From NCBI RefSeq assembly GCF_003319125.1, contig NZ_QOHG01000014.1:62001-126000 (forward strand): 64,000 nt of DNA, given 5' to 3'. Source of the stretch: Blastococcus sp. TF02A-26. GTDB lineage: Bacteria; Actinomycetota; Actinomycetes; Mycobacteriales; Geodermatophilaceae. The notes beneath the pieces are model-generated. The model was not told where the DNA came from. It worked only from the letters and a program-made list of their open reading frames with translations, and made no database searches. The translations under genes were made by a program, and so were the position numbers. This document shows positions 12,358 through 20,253 of this stretch, in pieces; the stretch's first letter is position 1; every line of letters begins with the position of its first letter.

Positions 12358-12917
12358 CAGCGGCTGCCCTCGGGGACGGTTGCCCCGGCGCGACCGTCGG
12401 CCATGCCCTCGAGCTGGTCGAGGAACCGGTCGACGGTGCCGCGACGGCGGGCCTCGTCGTCGAGGGACTCGCCGACCACCCGGCCGGCGAGGTCGACGGC
12501 GAGGGTGCCGATGTGCGTCCGCAGCTCGTTGAGGACCTGCTGGCGGGATGCCGCGAGCTGCTCCTCCCCGCGGGCGACGATCCGGGCCGACTCCTCCTGG
12601 GCCTGGGTGCGCAGCTCCTCGAGGATCTGCTGCCCCTCGGCCCGGGCCTGGTCACGGATCTGCGCGGCCTCGGTACGGGCCTCGGCCAGCTGGGCGCGGT
12701 ACTGCTCCAGCGCCGCCTTCGCCTCGGCCTGCATCGCCTCGGCCCGCTCGATCCCGCCCTCGATCGCCTCACGACGAGCCCGGAAGACCTGCTCGAACCG
12801 CGGCGCGACGAACTTGAAGAACACCAGGAGCACGATCGCGAAGGCGATCAGCCCGATGATGATCTCGCCGACCGGCGGCAGGAGTGGGTTCTCACTCTCC
12901 GCAGCGAGGATGCTCAT
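12357..12917 (-). CDS. atpF: F1Fo ATP synthase b subunit AtpF
   Basis: A 186-residue peripheral stalk subunit. One N-terminal membrane helix ([21 protein letters not shown], about residues 17-37) leads into a long charged right-handed coiled coil ([18 protein letters not shown]...), which dimerises along the stalk. It starts with ATG at 12917, 63 bases after atpE, and ends in a one-base overlap with atpH. The gap to atpE contains a direct repeat TACGGATCAG. Confidence 0.95.
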   Translation of the reverse strand: MSILAAESENPLLPPVGEIIIGLIAFAIVLLVFFKFVAPRFEQVFRARREAIEGGIERAEAMQAEAKAALEQYRAQLAEARTEAAQIRDQARAEGQQILEELRTQAQEESARIVARGEEQLAASRQQVLNELRTHIGTLAVDLAGRVVGESLDDEARRRGTVDRFLDQLEGMADGRAGATVPEGSR

Positions 12918-12980
12918 GGTCTCAGTGTCCCTGTCTGGGGTCGGTGCCCGTACTGAGGCATACGGATCAGGGCGTACGGA

Positions 12981-13208
12981 TCAGATGCCGAAGACGAAGG
13001 GGACGACGAAGCCGATCAGCGCCAGCGCCTCGGAGAGCGCGAAGCCGAGGAAGGCGTAGGTACGGGTCAGGCCGGCGGACTCGGGCTGACGCGCGGTGGC
13101 CTGGATGTAGGCCGCCCACACGATGCCCACACCGATGCCGGGGCCGATCGCGGCGAGGCCGTAGCCCACCGAACCGATGCTGCCGGTCAGCTCTGCCAAC
13201 AGGTCCAT
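12981..13208 (-). CDS. atpE: F1Fo ATP synthase c subunit AtpE
   Basis: A 75-residue hairpin of two membrane helices forming the proton-driven rotor ring. Helix 1 contains the packed glycine run AAIGPGIGVGIV. The polar loop is ARQPE. Helix 2 carries the ion-binding carboxylate Glu60 in LSEALALIGFV. No Na+-type Gln/Glu pattern is seen in helix 1, so a proton ring is expected. The 115-base spacer from atpB contains two hairpins, which may help raise c-subunit output. Confidence 0.97.
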   Translation of the reverse strand: MDLLAELTGSIGSVGYGLAAIGPGIGVGIVWAAYIQATARQPESAGLTRTYAFLGFALSEALALIGFVVPFVFGI

Positions 13209-13232
13209 GCGAGGTGATCCTCCTGTGTCGTC

Positions 13233-13309
13233 GCCCGGCGTCTGCCGGGCGGCTTTCGGGGGTGGTGCGGGTGGTGCAGTTCAGGGGTGGTCCCGGCTCC
13301 GGCCGGGAC
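13233..13309 (-). promoter_or_regulatory. Two stem-loops in the atpB-atpE spacer
   Basis: Stem 1 pairs 13233-13239 with 13244-13250 (7 bp, GTCT loop). Stem 2 pairs 13290-13297 with 13302-13309 (8 bp, TCCG loop). They lie between atpB and the atpE ribosome site in the same transcript. Processing or mRNA stabilisation that boosts the multi-copy c subunit is a plausible role, as known for the atpE leader in E. coli; this is inference. Confidence 0.45.
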
Positions 13310-13323
13310 TCAGTGCTCGGTGC

Positions 13324-14151
13324 TCAGTGCTCCGCCTCGATGGACCCGTTGAGGTAGGTGCCCATCAGGACGGTGAAGACGTAGGCCTGCAGGAAGATGA
13401 CCAGCAGCTCGAAGAAGGTCATCACGATCGCCATCAGCGCGGAGATCGGGCCGAAGACCACCGAGTAGTTGCCCACCTGGAAGAGGTAGACCGCACCGAG
13501 GGAGAAGACGACCAGCAGCATGTGGCCGGCGAACATGTTCGCGAAGAGCCGGACCGCCAGGGTGAACGGCCGCACCACGAAGTTCTGCAGGATCTCGATC
13601 GGGGTGACCAGGATGTACATCGGCTTGGGCACGCCGGGCAGGAACAGGATGTCCTTGAAGTACTTCCCGGCGCCCTGCTCGCGGATCCCGATGTAGATGT
13701 AGAGGACCCAGCAGATCCCGGCCAGCACCAGCGGGAAGGCGAACTTCGACATCGGCGAGATCTGCGCGAACGGCACGATCGCCATGAAGTTGTTGAAGAG
13801 GATGAAGAAGAACAGCGCGGCGAGGAACGGCGCGAACGGGATGCCCTTGGGGCCGACCACGTCCCGGGCGATGCCGTCGCGGACCAGCGAGTAGCCGCTC
13901 TCCCCGACGAACTGCAGCTTGCCCGGCACGATCTGCGGCTTGCGCGACGCCGCGATCACGAACGCGAGCATCAGCGCCGTCGCGATCCAGAGGATGATCG
14001 TGATGCGGGTGATCGCGAAGTCGACGCCGAGGAGGGAGAACTCGGCCACCGTCTCCGGGTAGAACTCACCGAGACCGGGGGCCTGGAAGCCGTCGCCGCC
14101 GCCGGACTCGACCGCGAGCACGGTCCCGAGCGTCTGGGCGCTGGAGGTCAC
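13324..14151 (-). CDS. atpB: F1Fo ATP synthase a subunit AtpB
   Basis: A 275-residue membrane stator subunit forming the proton half-channels. The essential Arg lies in LAVRLFANMFAGHMLLVV. Other hydrophobic helices include ITIILWIATALMLAFVI and FAPFLAALFFFILFNNFMA. The start is GTG at 14151, overlapping the atpI stop in a GTGA tetranucleotide, so the two are translationally coupled. The same frame is open further upstream, but those residues are not AtpB-like and an AGAAGGGAC ribosome site precedes the chosen GTG. Confidence 0.96.
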   Translation of the reverse strand: MTSSAQTLGTVLAVESGGGDGFQAPGLGEFYPETVAEFSLLGVDFAITRITIILWIATALMLAFVIAASRKPQIVPGKLQFVGESGYSLVRDGIARDVVGPKGIPFAPFLAALFFFILFNNFMAIVPFAQISPMSKFAFPLVLAGICWVLYIYIGIREQGAGKYFKDILFLPGVPKPMYILVTPIEILQNFVVRPFTLAVRLFANMFAGHMLLVVFSLGAVYLFQVGNYSVVFGPISALMAIVMTFFELLVIFLQAYVFTVLMGTYLNGSIEAEH

Positions 14152-14489
14152 CGTTGTCCCTTCTGCGTCCTGGGCCGGCTCCGTCGTCCGCCCTGGGTGG
14201 TGCTGGTGTGCCTGGTGCTGCTGTGCGCGGCCCCCGATGGTGAGGGCAGACCGCCGAACCGCAGGACGACCACGTAGATCGCCACCGCCATGCCGAGGAT
14301 GATGCCGACCGGGAAGAACACTCGCGTGTCCACCCACTGGTCGAGCAGCCACCCGGCCCCGCCCCACACGGCCATCCCGGAGATCAGCGTCCCGATGACC
14401 GCGTATCCGGTCTCGGCACCGCTACCACCGCTGGTCGGCTTCGCAGTCGGGGGCCGTGCGGACCCAGGTCTCGGGTCGTCCTCGGCCAT
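14148..14489 (-). CDS. AtpI/AtpZ-like ATP synthase assembly membrane protein
   Basis: A 113-residue protein with two membrane helices. The second contains the AtpZ/AtpI pattern GWLLDQWVDTRVFFPVGIILGM, with the LLDQ acidic turn and glycine-rich second helix. These proteins assist c-ring assembly or Mg2+ handling. The C-terminus is a basic tail. The ATG at 14489 is preceded by a TAGTGT -10-like element 9 bases away, so the atp run may have its own near-leaderless promoter here. It overlaps atpB by 4 bases. Confidence 0.78.
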   Translation of the reverse strand: MAEDDPRPGSARPPTAKPTSGGSGAETGYAVIGTLISGMAVWGGAGWLLDQWVDTRVFFPVGIILGMAVAIYVVVLRFGGLPSPSGAAHSSTRHTSTTQGGRRSRPRTQKGQR

Positions 14490-14498
14490 CGGTTCCGG

Positions 14499-14504
14499 AC
14501 ACTA
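14499..14504 (-). promoter_or_regulatory. Candidate -10 upstream of atpI/atp operon
   Basis: TAGTGT (minus strand) ends 9 bases before the atpI ATG. The -35 position is not recognisable. It could give a short-leader promoter for the main atp genes in addition to read-through from wecA. Confidence 0.35.
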
Positions 14505-14555
14505 TCAGCCGTGTGTCGTGGGGCTTTCGGGGTACGGGGCCCGGCTCCCCAGCAC

Positions 14556-14569
14556 CACCCGTACGGGTG
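14556..14569. repeat. Perfect 14-bp palindrome between atpI and the upstream membrane gene
   Basis: CACCCGTACGGGTG is a perfect palindrome in the 86-base gap upstream of atpI. It could be an operator half of the atp promoter region or simply part of a weak terminator. No partner copy was seen. Confidence 0.35.
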
Positions 14570-14575
14570 CCCGCG

Positions 14576-15031
14576 TCACGACGCGGGGGGGCGCGGGGGC
14601 TGCACGTAGTAGAGCGGGCGGGTCCACACCCAGCGCAGCTGGACGGCGCTCCACAGCAGCGCGCCGACGATCACCGACCAGGCGAGCGTGAGCCGGTCGA
14701 GCCACCCGTCCTCGGGCAGCGCGTTCAGCAGGCCGAAGAGCACGATCGCCTTGACGAAGAACGCGCCCATCGCCGCGGGCAGCGTGAAGGCGTCGTCGAT
14801 CCGGCCCGCCCAGGCCACGACCACGCCGCTGACCACGAAGAACGCGGTCACCACGACCGCTCCCAGCACGACCCCGAGGGCGGCGTCCCAGCCCGCGACC
14901 AGGCCCGTGACCGGCGCGGCGACGGCGGTCACCGCGCCGGTGGCCAGCGCGCCGACGCGGAGGAACGACACGTCCCAGCCCGCCTCCTCGGCGGGCATCC
15001 GGGGGGACGTCTCTCGGGATGCGGCGTTCAT
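14576..15031 (-). CDS. Membrane protein in the Rv1303 position (ATP synthase I-like)
   Basis: A 151-residue integral membrane protein with four predicted helices (VGALATGAVTAVAAPVTGLV; ALGVVLGAVVVTAFFVVSGVVVAWAG; AAMGAFFVKAIVLFGLLNAL; LAWSVIVGALLWSAVQLRWV). Its place between wecA and the atp genes matches Rv1303 of M. tuberculosis. The architecture is like ATP synthase protein I, but sequence support for that is weak. Its ATG overlaps the wecA stop by 4 bases (ATGA), so it is coupled to wecA. Confidence 0.72.
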   Translation of the reverse strand: MNAASRETSPRMPAEEAGWDVSFLRVGALATGAVTAVAAPVTGLVAGWDAALGVVLGAVVVTAFFVVSGVVVAWAGRIDDAFTLPAAMGAFFVKAIVLFGLLNALPEDGWLDRLTLAWSVIVGALLWSAVQLRWVWTRPLYYVQPPRPPAS

Positions 15032-16287
15032 CGGACCACCTGTTCGGTGCCGGGGGGCGGCGGGGCGGGAGCGGGAGCGGGGTGCACACGTGGGCCGGGA
15101 TCGGGCGAGCGGACCGCGCGGGCCGTCGGGTGCGCGGCCCGGCTGCGCGAGCGCTGGGCCAGCAGCTCCGCGGCACGCGCCTCCCGGGCGGCCCGGCGGG
15201 TCCGCGGGGCCAGGACGACGACCACGCCGACCACCAGCAGCGCGCCGATCGCCGCGAGCAGCTCCACCCGGCCGCCGGTGATCGACAACGCCACGGCGCC
15301 GCTGGACAACGAGGCGGCCCAGAAGTACATGACCAGCACCGCGCGACGGTGGGAGTGCCCGATCGCCAGCAGCCGGTGGTGCAGGTGCATCTTGTCGGGC
15401 GAGAAGGGCGACCGGCCGCGGCGGGTCCGCCGGATGACGGCCATGAGCAGGTCGATGAAGGGGATGAAGAGGACCGCGATCGGCACCAGCAGCGGCAGGG
15501 CGAGCGGGAGCAGGCTGGCGGCGGAGTCGAACGACTGGGGGTCGACGTTCCCCGTCGCCGAGACGGCCGCGGCCGACAGCATGAGGCCGACCAGCATGGA
15601 GCCCGAGTCGCCCATGAAGATCCGCGCCGGGCTGAAGTTGTGCGGCAGGAAACCCATGCAGGCACCGGCCAGCATCGCGGTGATCAGCGCCGGGGCGCTG
15701 GCGACGTCGTCGTAGCCGGTGAGGCCGAGGTTGTAGCTGTAGGCGAAGAACGCCAGCGCCGCGATGGCGGAGACCCCGGCCGCGAGCCCGTCCAGGCCGT
15801 CGATGAAGTTGAGCGCGTTCACCGTCAGCACGGTCAGCAGGATGGTGAGCGGGACGCCGACGTCCGGGCCCAGCGAGATCGTCCCGAGGTCGGCGACCGG
15901 CAGGAAGACGAACGACAGCTGCACACCCAGCAGCACCATGACCCCGGCGGCGGCGATCTGGCCGGTCAGCTTGGTGAGCGCGTCGAGGCCGAACTTGTCG
16001 TCGAGCACCCCGAGCAGGCAGATCAGGCCGCCGGCGGCGAGCACCGCGGCGGTCTGGGAGTCGTCGAAGGTCCGCTGCAGCGCCGGCAGCCGGGTCGCCA
16101 CCAGCACCGCGGCCGCGACGCCGAGGTACATCGCCACTCCCCCGCCGCGCGGCGTCGGGATGACGTGCACGTCCCGCTCGCGGGGTGCGGCCATCATCCG
16201 CAGCCGGACGGCGGCCAGCCGCACCACCGGGGTGGCGAGGTAGGTCACCAGCCCGGCGGTGAGGAGGACGACGAGGTACTCGCGCAT
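15028..16287 (-). CDS. wecA: WecA/MraY-family undecaprenyl-phosphate sugar-1-phosphate transferase
   Basis: A 419-residue polytopic membrane enzyme that transfers a sugar-1-phosphate from a UDP-sugar to a polyprenyl phosphate; in mycobacteria WecA uses UDP-GlcNAc and starts arabinogalactan linker synthesis. Diagnostic blocks are TPRGGGVAMY, GVLDDKFGLD (Asp pair), NALNFIDGLDGLAAG, ARIFMGDSGSM and the cytosolic DKMHLHHRLLAIGHS loop, the His box of WecA-type rather than MraY enzymes. About 11 membrane helices. The C-terminus is a proline/arginine-rich tail. It lies between tsaC and the Rv1303-like gene, as in M. tuberculosis (rfe). Confidence 0.9.
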   Translation of the reverse strand: MREYLVVLLTAGLVTYLATPVVRLAAVRLRMMAAPRERDVHVIPTPRGGGVAMYLGVAAAVLVATRLPALQRTFDDSQTAAVLAAGGLICLLGVLDDKFGLDALTKLTGQIAAAGVMVLLGVQLSFVFLPVADLGTISLGPDVGVPLTILLTVLTVNALNFIDGLDGLAAGVSAIAALAFFAYSYNLGLTGYDDVASAPALITAMLAGACMGFLPHNFSPARIFMGDSGSMLVGLMLSAAAVSATGNVDPQSFDSAASLLPLALPLLVPIAVLFIPFIDLLMAVIRRTRRGRSPFSPDKMHLHHRLLAIGHSHRRAVLVMYFWAASLSSGAVALSITGGRVELLAAIGALLVVGVVVVLAPRTRRAAREARAAELLAQRSRSRAAHPTARAVRSPDPGPRVHPAPAPAPPPPGTEQVVR

Positions 16288-16290
16288 GGG

Positions 16291-16344
16291 TCAGGCGGCG
16301 CCCTGCGGCTGCGCGGGCGGGGTGCTGCGGCCGGGGATGCTCAT
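16291..16344 (-). CDS. Possible 17-residue upstream ORF before wecA
   Basis: ATG at 16344 with GGGAGAT just upstream opens a frame for MSIPGRSTPPAQPQGAA and stops 3 bases before the wecA ATG. The peptide is proline-rich and has no signal or membrane segment. Such a close stop-to-start arrangement could couple translation of wecA. It may equally be chance; no conservation can be tested here. Confidence 0.3.
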   Translation of the reverse strand: MSIPGRSTPPAQPQGAA

Positions 16345-16402
16345 CGCGGGATCTCCCGGGCTGGACGACATCGGTCGGTCCACGGTAACGCCCCGGAGGC
16401 GG

Positions 16403-17044
16403 CTAGTCGGTCAGCTCGGGGACGACGGCGCGGAGCTGCTCGACGTCCACGGCTCCCACCCGCAGCACCCGCGGAGTCGGCGCCGTGCAGTCCACGATGG
16501 TGCTGGCCGCCGAGCCCGTGCGCGGCCCGCCGTCCAGGACCACCGCCGCCCGCTCCCCCAGCTGCTCGACCGCACCCGCGGCGTCGGTGGCCGCCGGCCG
16601 GCCGGACCGGTTGGCGCTGGAGACGGCCAGCGGGCCGGTGCGGCGCAGCAGGTCGCGGGCGATCTCGTCGTCGGGCAGGCGGACGGCGACGGTCCCCTCC
16701 GCGTCGCCGAGGTCCCAGGCCAGGGACGGCGCGTGCTCGAGGACGAGGGTCAGGCCGCCGGGCCAGAACTCCTCGGCGAGCCGGTGGGCGGTGGGCGGCA
16801 GCGTCACGACCAGGCCGGCCAGCGTCGAGGCCTCGCCGATCAGGACCGGGACCGGCATGGCGCGACCGCGGTTCTTCGCCGCCAGCAGCCGGGTCACGGC
16901 GTCGGGGGTGAATGCGTCGGCCGCCACCCCGTAGACGGTGTCGGTGGGCATCAGCACCAGCTCGCCGCGACCGATCGCCGCGGCCGCGGCGTCGAGCCCG
17001 GCGGAGCGGGCGTCGGGGTCGGAGCAGTCGTAGAGGTCGGCCAC
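16403..17044 (-). CDS. tsaC: L-threonylcarbamoyladenylate synthase (TsaC/Sua5/YrdC family)
   Basis: A 213-residue enzyme making threonylcarbamoyl-AMP from threonine, bicarbonate and ATP for the t6A37 tRNA modification. It has the YrdC core PTDTVYGVAADAF, LAAKNRGRAMPVPVLI and PLAVSSANRSGRPA near 140-153. There is no C-terminal Sua5 extension, so it is the short TsaC form. The start is GTG at 17044; GGGGGAG lies about 11 bases upstream. In mycobacteria it follows prmC directly. Here a plus-strand gene lies between them, so tsaC needs its own promoter. Confidence 0.93.
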   Translation of the reverse strand: MADLYDCSDPDARSAGLDAAAAAIGRGELVLMPTDTVYGVAADAFTPDAVTRLLAAKNRGRAMPVPVLIGEASTLAGLVVTLPPTAHRLAEEFWPGGLTLVLEHAPSLAWDLGDAEGTVAVRLPDDEIARDLLRRTGPLAVSSANRSGRPAATDAAGAVEQLGERAAVVLDGGPRTGSAASTIVDCTAPTPRVLRVGAVDVEQLRAVVPELTD

Positions 17045-17065
17045 GGCCGGTCAGTCTCCCCCACC

Positions 17066-17071
17066 TACCCT
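17066..17071 (+). promoter_or_regulatory. Candidate -10 of a leaderless promoter for the GH114-like gene
   Basis: TACCCT ends 7 bases before the GTG at 17079. No ribosome-binding site is visible. Confidence 0.45.
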
Positions 17072-17078
17072 GCGGGCC

Positions 17079-17855
17079 GTGCGGTGGCCGGTCGCGGGGC
17101 TCGGGCTGCTGCTCGCCGCGTCGGCCTGCTCGGGGTCCGCGGCGGGCGATCCGGCCCTGCCGCCCCCGGGGGCGCGGTGGGACTACCAGATCGGTGGCGC
17201 CGCGCCGCCCGGTGAGGGCGTCGGCGTCGTCGTGCGCGACCGGGGCGACGACCCGGAACCCGGCGTCTACTCGCTCTGCTACGTCAACGCCTTCCAGAGC
17301 CAGCCGGGCGCGGACGTGCCCGACGAACTCCTGCTGCGCGACGCCGCGGGGCTGCCGGTGGAGGACCCGGACTGGCCCGGCGAGTACCTGTTCGACGTCT
17401 CCACCGCCGAGCGCCGGGACGCGCTGCTGGACCACGTCGGCCCCTGGCTGGACCGGTGCGCCGAGGACGGCTTCGACGCGGTGGAGGCCGACAACCTGGA
17501 CAGCTGGACCCGGTCACGCGGTCTGCTCGGCGAGGCCGACGCCGCGGCGACGGCCCGGCTCCTGGTCGACCGGGCGCACGCGGCCGGGCTGGCGATCGCG
17601 CAGAAGAACGCCGCGGAGCTGGCCGGCGCGGACCTCGGCTTCGACCTCGCCGTCACCGAGGACTGCGCCGTCCACGACGAGTGCGCGACGTACGCCGCGG
17701 CCTTCGGCGTGGTGCTGGACGTCGAGTACACCGACGAGGGGTTCGCCGCCGCGTGCGCGGCGGGCGTCGAGGGGGTCTCGGTCGTGCGCCGGGACCTGGC
17801 GGTCGCGACGCCGGACGACCCCGGCTACGTCGCGGAGTGGTGCCCGGCGCGCTGA
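17079..17855 (+). CDS. Lipoprotein with a GH114/TM1410-like domain
   Basis: A 258-residue exported lipoprotein. The signal peptide (residues 1-17) ends in the lipobox LAASAC, with Cys17 the lipidated residue. The body matches the endo-alpha-1,4-polygalactosaminidase family (GH114): WDYQIGG at the start of the barrel, YSLCYVNAF, the acidic GFDAVEADNLDSW segment, AIAQKNAAEL and FDLAVTEDCAVHDEC. The family hydrolyses galactosamine-containing polysaccharide, but the substrate here is unproven. It stands alone on the plus strand between tsaC and prmC, overlaps the prmC end by 31 bases, and is absent from the corresponding mycobacterial locus, so it looks like an insertion. Confidence 0.8.
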   Translation: MRWPVAGLGLLLAASACSGSAAGDPALPPPGARWDYQIGGAAPPGEGVGVVVRDRGDDPEPGVYSLCYVNAFQSQPGADVPDELLLRDAAGLPVEDPDWPGEYLFDVSTAERRDALLDHVGPWLDRCAEDGFDAVEADNLDSWTRSRGLLGEADAAATARLLVDRAHAAGLAIAQKNAAELAGADLGFDLAVTEDCAVHDECATYAAAFGVVLDVEYTDEGFAAACAAGVEGVSVVRRDLAVATPDDPGYVAEWCPAR

Positions 17856-18697
17856 GCGGTGGCGAACCGGGGCCGCCCCGCGAGGTCGGGGTGGTCGGCG
17901 ACGTCGTCCCAACCGCCGTGCGCGCGCACCAGCGCGGGCAGGGCGGTCCCCTGCTGGTCGGCGTGCTCGATGCCCAGCGCACCCCCGGGCCGCAGCAGGC
18001 GGGCGGCGGTGGTCAGCAGGCCGCGGACGACGTCCAGCCCGTCGGGTCCGCCCCACAGCGCCAGCGGCGGGTCGTGGTCGGCGACCTCGCGGGGCAGCCG
18101 GGCACCGTCGGGGACGTAGGGCGGGTTGGAGACGACGAGGTCGACGCGGCCGTCGAGGTCGGTCAGCAACCGCGGGTCGGTCATGTCCCCGGACAGCACC
18201 TCGACCGGCCGGTCCCCGGCGGCGGCGCGCGCGGCGGCGTTGACCCGGGTCCACTCGATGGCGTCGGGATCGCGCTCGACGGCGATCACGCGTGCTCCGG
18301 GGTGCTCGTGGGCGATCGACAGCGCGATGGCGCCCGATCCCGTGCCGAGGTCGACGACGACCGGCGCCGGGACACCGGCCAGGCGGGTCAGGGCCCACTC
18401 CACGATCTGCTCGGTCTCCGGGCGGGGCACGAACACCCCCGGGCCGACGGCCAGCTCGAGGTACCGGAACGGCGCGCGACCGGTGAGGTGCTGGAGCGGG
18501 ACCCGGTCGGCCCGCTGCCCGACGAGGGCGGCGAACCGGCCCGCGGCGTCGTCGTCGACCCGGTCGAGGGTCAGCAGCCCGGCCCGGGTGCGGCCCGTGG
18601 CGTGGGCGAGCAGCAGCTCGGCGTCCACCCGCGGGGACTCGATCCCGGCGTCGCCGAGCAGGCGGGCGGCGTCGGCGAGCAGCGTGCGGCTGTTCAG
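17825..18697 (-). CDS. prmC: Release factor glutamine methyltransferase PrmC, probable CTG start
   Basis: A 290-residue SAM-dependent enzyme that N5-methylates the Gln of the GGQ motif in RF1 and RF2. The N-terminal helical domain is [19 protein letters not shown]-binding DLGTGSG is at 116-122 and the substrate motif NPPY at 191-194. The only start that keeps the N-terminal helix is CTG at 18697, which overlaps the prfA stop as CTGA; the next GTG would remove about 23 residues. Tight overlap with prfA means enzyme and substrate are translated together. The 3' end runs into the convergent GH114-like gene. Confidence 0.93.
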   Translation of the reverse strand: MNSRTLLADAARLLGDAGIESPRVDAELLLAHATGRTRAGLLTLDRVDDDAAGRFAALVGQRADRVPLQHLTGRAPFRYLELAVGPGVFVPRPETEQIVEWALTRLAGVPAPVVVDLGTGSGAIALSIAHEHPGARVIAVERDPDAIEWTRVNAAARAAAGDRPVEVLSGDMTDPRLLTDLDGRVDLVVSNPPYVPDGARLPREVADHDPPLALWGGPDGLDVVRGLLTTAARLLRPGGALGIEHADQQGTALPALVRAHGGWDDVADHPDLAGRPRFATAQRAGHHSAT

Positions 18698-19785
18698 GAG
18701 CCGGCCGCCAGCAGCTCGGCGGTGTGCGCGCTGCTCAGGGCGTCGATGACCGGGTCGAGCTCGCCGTCGAGGACGGCGTCGAGGTTGTGCGCCTTGAAGC
18801 CGACCCGGTGGTCGGAGATCCGGTTCTCCGGGAAGTTGTAGGTCCGGACGCGCTCGCTGCGGTCGACCGTGCGGACCTGACTGCGGCGCTGGTCGCTCGC
18901 GGTCGCGGCGGCCTCCTCGCGCGCGGCGGCCAGCAGCCGGGAGCGCAGCACGCGCAGCGCGGACTCCTTGTTCTGCAGCTGGCTCTTCTCGTTCTGCGAG
19001 CTCACCACGATGCCGCTGGGCAGGTGGGTGATCCGCACCGCCGAGTCCGTGGTGTTGACGCTCTGCCCGCCGGGGCCGGAGGACCGGAACACGTCGATCC
19101 GCAGGTCGTTCGGGTCGACGGTGACGTCGACCTCTTCCGCCTCGGGCAGCACCAGGACGCCGACGGCGGAGGTGTGGATGCGCCCCTGGCTCTCGGTGAC
19201 CGGCACCCGCTGGACGCGGTGCACACCGCCCTCGAACTTCAGCCGGGCGAAGATGCCCGCTCCATCGTCGCCACCGGGCGGTCGCGACTTGATCGCCACC
19301 GCGACGTCCTTGTAGCCGCCGAGCTCGGCGTCGACGGCGTCGAGCACGTCGGTGGCCCAGCCGCGCCGCTCGGCGTAGCGCAGGTACATCCGCAGCAGGT
19401 CGCCGGCGAACAGCGCGGACTCCGCGCCGCCCTCCCCCGCCTTGATCTCGAGGATGACGTCCTTGTCGTCGTCGGGGTCCTTGGGCAGCAGCTGCTCGCG
19501 CAGCCGGCCGGTCAGCTCCTCGATCTGCTGCTCCAGCGCCTCGGCCTCGGCGCGGAACGAGGCGTCCTCCGCGGCGAGTTCCCGGGCGGTGCCCAGGTCG
19601 TCGCGCGCCTGGTCCAGCGCGCGGGCGGTCTCCACCACCGGCGACAGCTGCGCGTACCGCCGTCCCAGCCGGCGGGCGCGGCCGGTGTCGGCGTGCACCG
19701 CCGGGTCGGCGAGCTCCAGCTCCAGGGCCGCGTGCTCGTCGAGCAGCCCGCGCAGCCGGTCGGTGCCGGCGTCGGGAGTGCTCAT
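18694..19785 (-). CDS. prfA: Peptide chain release factor 1
   Basis: A 363-residue class I release factor for UAA and UAG. The tripeptide anticodon PxT is PVT at 195-197 and the catalytic GGQ at 239-241, inside [12 protein letters not shown]. The N-terminal coiled-coil domain and acidic [10 protein letters not shown] linker are typical. The start is ATG at 19785 with GAGAGG upstream. It follows rpmE by 99 bases containing a strong hairpin, and is coupled to prmC by a 4-base overlap. Confidence 0.97.
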   Translation of the reverse strand: MSTPDAGTDRLRGLLDEHAALELELADPAVHADTGRARRLGRRYAQLSPVVETARALDQARDDLGTARELAAEDASFRAEAEALEQQIEELTGRLREQLLPKDPDDDKDVILEIKAGEGGAESALFAGDLLRMYLRYAERRGWATDVLDAVDAELGGYKDVAVAIKSRPPGGDDGAGIFARLKFEGGVHRVQRVPVTESQGRIHTSAVGVLVLPEAEEVDVTVDPNDLRIDVFRSSGPGGQSVNTTDSAVRITHLPSGIVVSSQNEKSQLQNKESALRVLRSRLLAAAREEAAATASDQRRSQVRTVDRSERVRTYNFPENRISDHRVGFKAHNLDAVLDGELDPVIDALSSAHTAELLAAGS

Positions 19786-19831
19786 GACGGTGGCCTCTCG
19801 GAAGGGGTGGGGATCCGGGTGCGGACATGGC

Positions 19832-19877
19832 GACGGCGCCCGCCCCCACCCCCGGAGGGGCGGGCGCGGGCGCCGTC
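19832..19877 (-). terminator. Hairpin between rpmE and prfA
   Basis: A perfect 12-bp stem (19832-19843 with 19866-19877), extended by C-rich and G-rich inner arms, begins 8 bases after the rpmE stop. It is likely a terminator or attenuator separating rpmE output from prfA. Confidence 0.65.
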
Positions 19878-19884
19878 GGGAGCG

Positions 19885-20118
19885 CTACTCGCCGGCGCTG
19901 ACCTTGGAGCCGGCGCGCTTGCCGAACCGCTTCTCGAAGCGGGCGACGCGGCCACCGGTGTCGAGGATCCGCTGCTTGCCCGTGTAGAACGGGTGGCAGG
20001 CGGAGCAGGTCTCGACGGTCAGCTGACCGCTGGGGACGGTGCTCTTCGTGGTGAAGGTGTTCCCGCAACCACAGGTCACCGTGGTGGTGTGGTACTCGGG
20101 GTGGATGCCGGGCTTCAT
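19885..20118 (-). CDS. rpmE: 50S ribosomal protein L31, zinc-binding form
   Basis: A 77-residue ribosomal protein of the large subunit. It keeps the zinc ligands Cys16, Cys18, Cys38 and Cys41 (TCGCGN and [12 protein letters not shown]), so it is the C+ form. In many actinobacteria a Zur-regulated C- paralogue replaces it under zinc starvation; none is in this window. The ATG at 20118 has GGAAGAGG upstream. It lies directly after rho, as in M. tuberculosis. Confidence 0.97.
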   Translation of the reverse strand: MKPGIHPEYHTTTVTCGCGNTFTTKSTVPSGQLTVETCSACHPFYTGKQRILDTGGRVARFEKRFGKRAGSKVSAGE

Positions 20119-20186
20119 GCCGTGGACCTCTTCCGCAGGTGTCGGTGCTGTCTGTCTGAACGCCGCCTACCGGTGCGGCATTCCAG

Positions 20187-20246
20187 GGCTGCCGGGCGGT
20201 ACGTCGACCGTCGAGTATCCCCGATCGGTGCGCCCGCCCGGCAGCC
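20187..20246 (-). terminator. Inverted repeat behind rho
   Basis: A perfect 13-bp inverted repeat (20187-20199 with 20234-20246) with a 34-base loop starts 7 bases after the rho stop. It probably forms the rho terminator upstream of rpmE. Confidence 0.55.
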
Positions 20247-20253
20247 GGGTGGG

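Noticed and set aside
12918-12980. Direct repeat TACGGATCAG between atpE and atpF as an integration mark
   Set aside because: Two short copies 7 bases apart in a 63-base gap are more simply a local duplication; no mobile gene is nearby.
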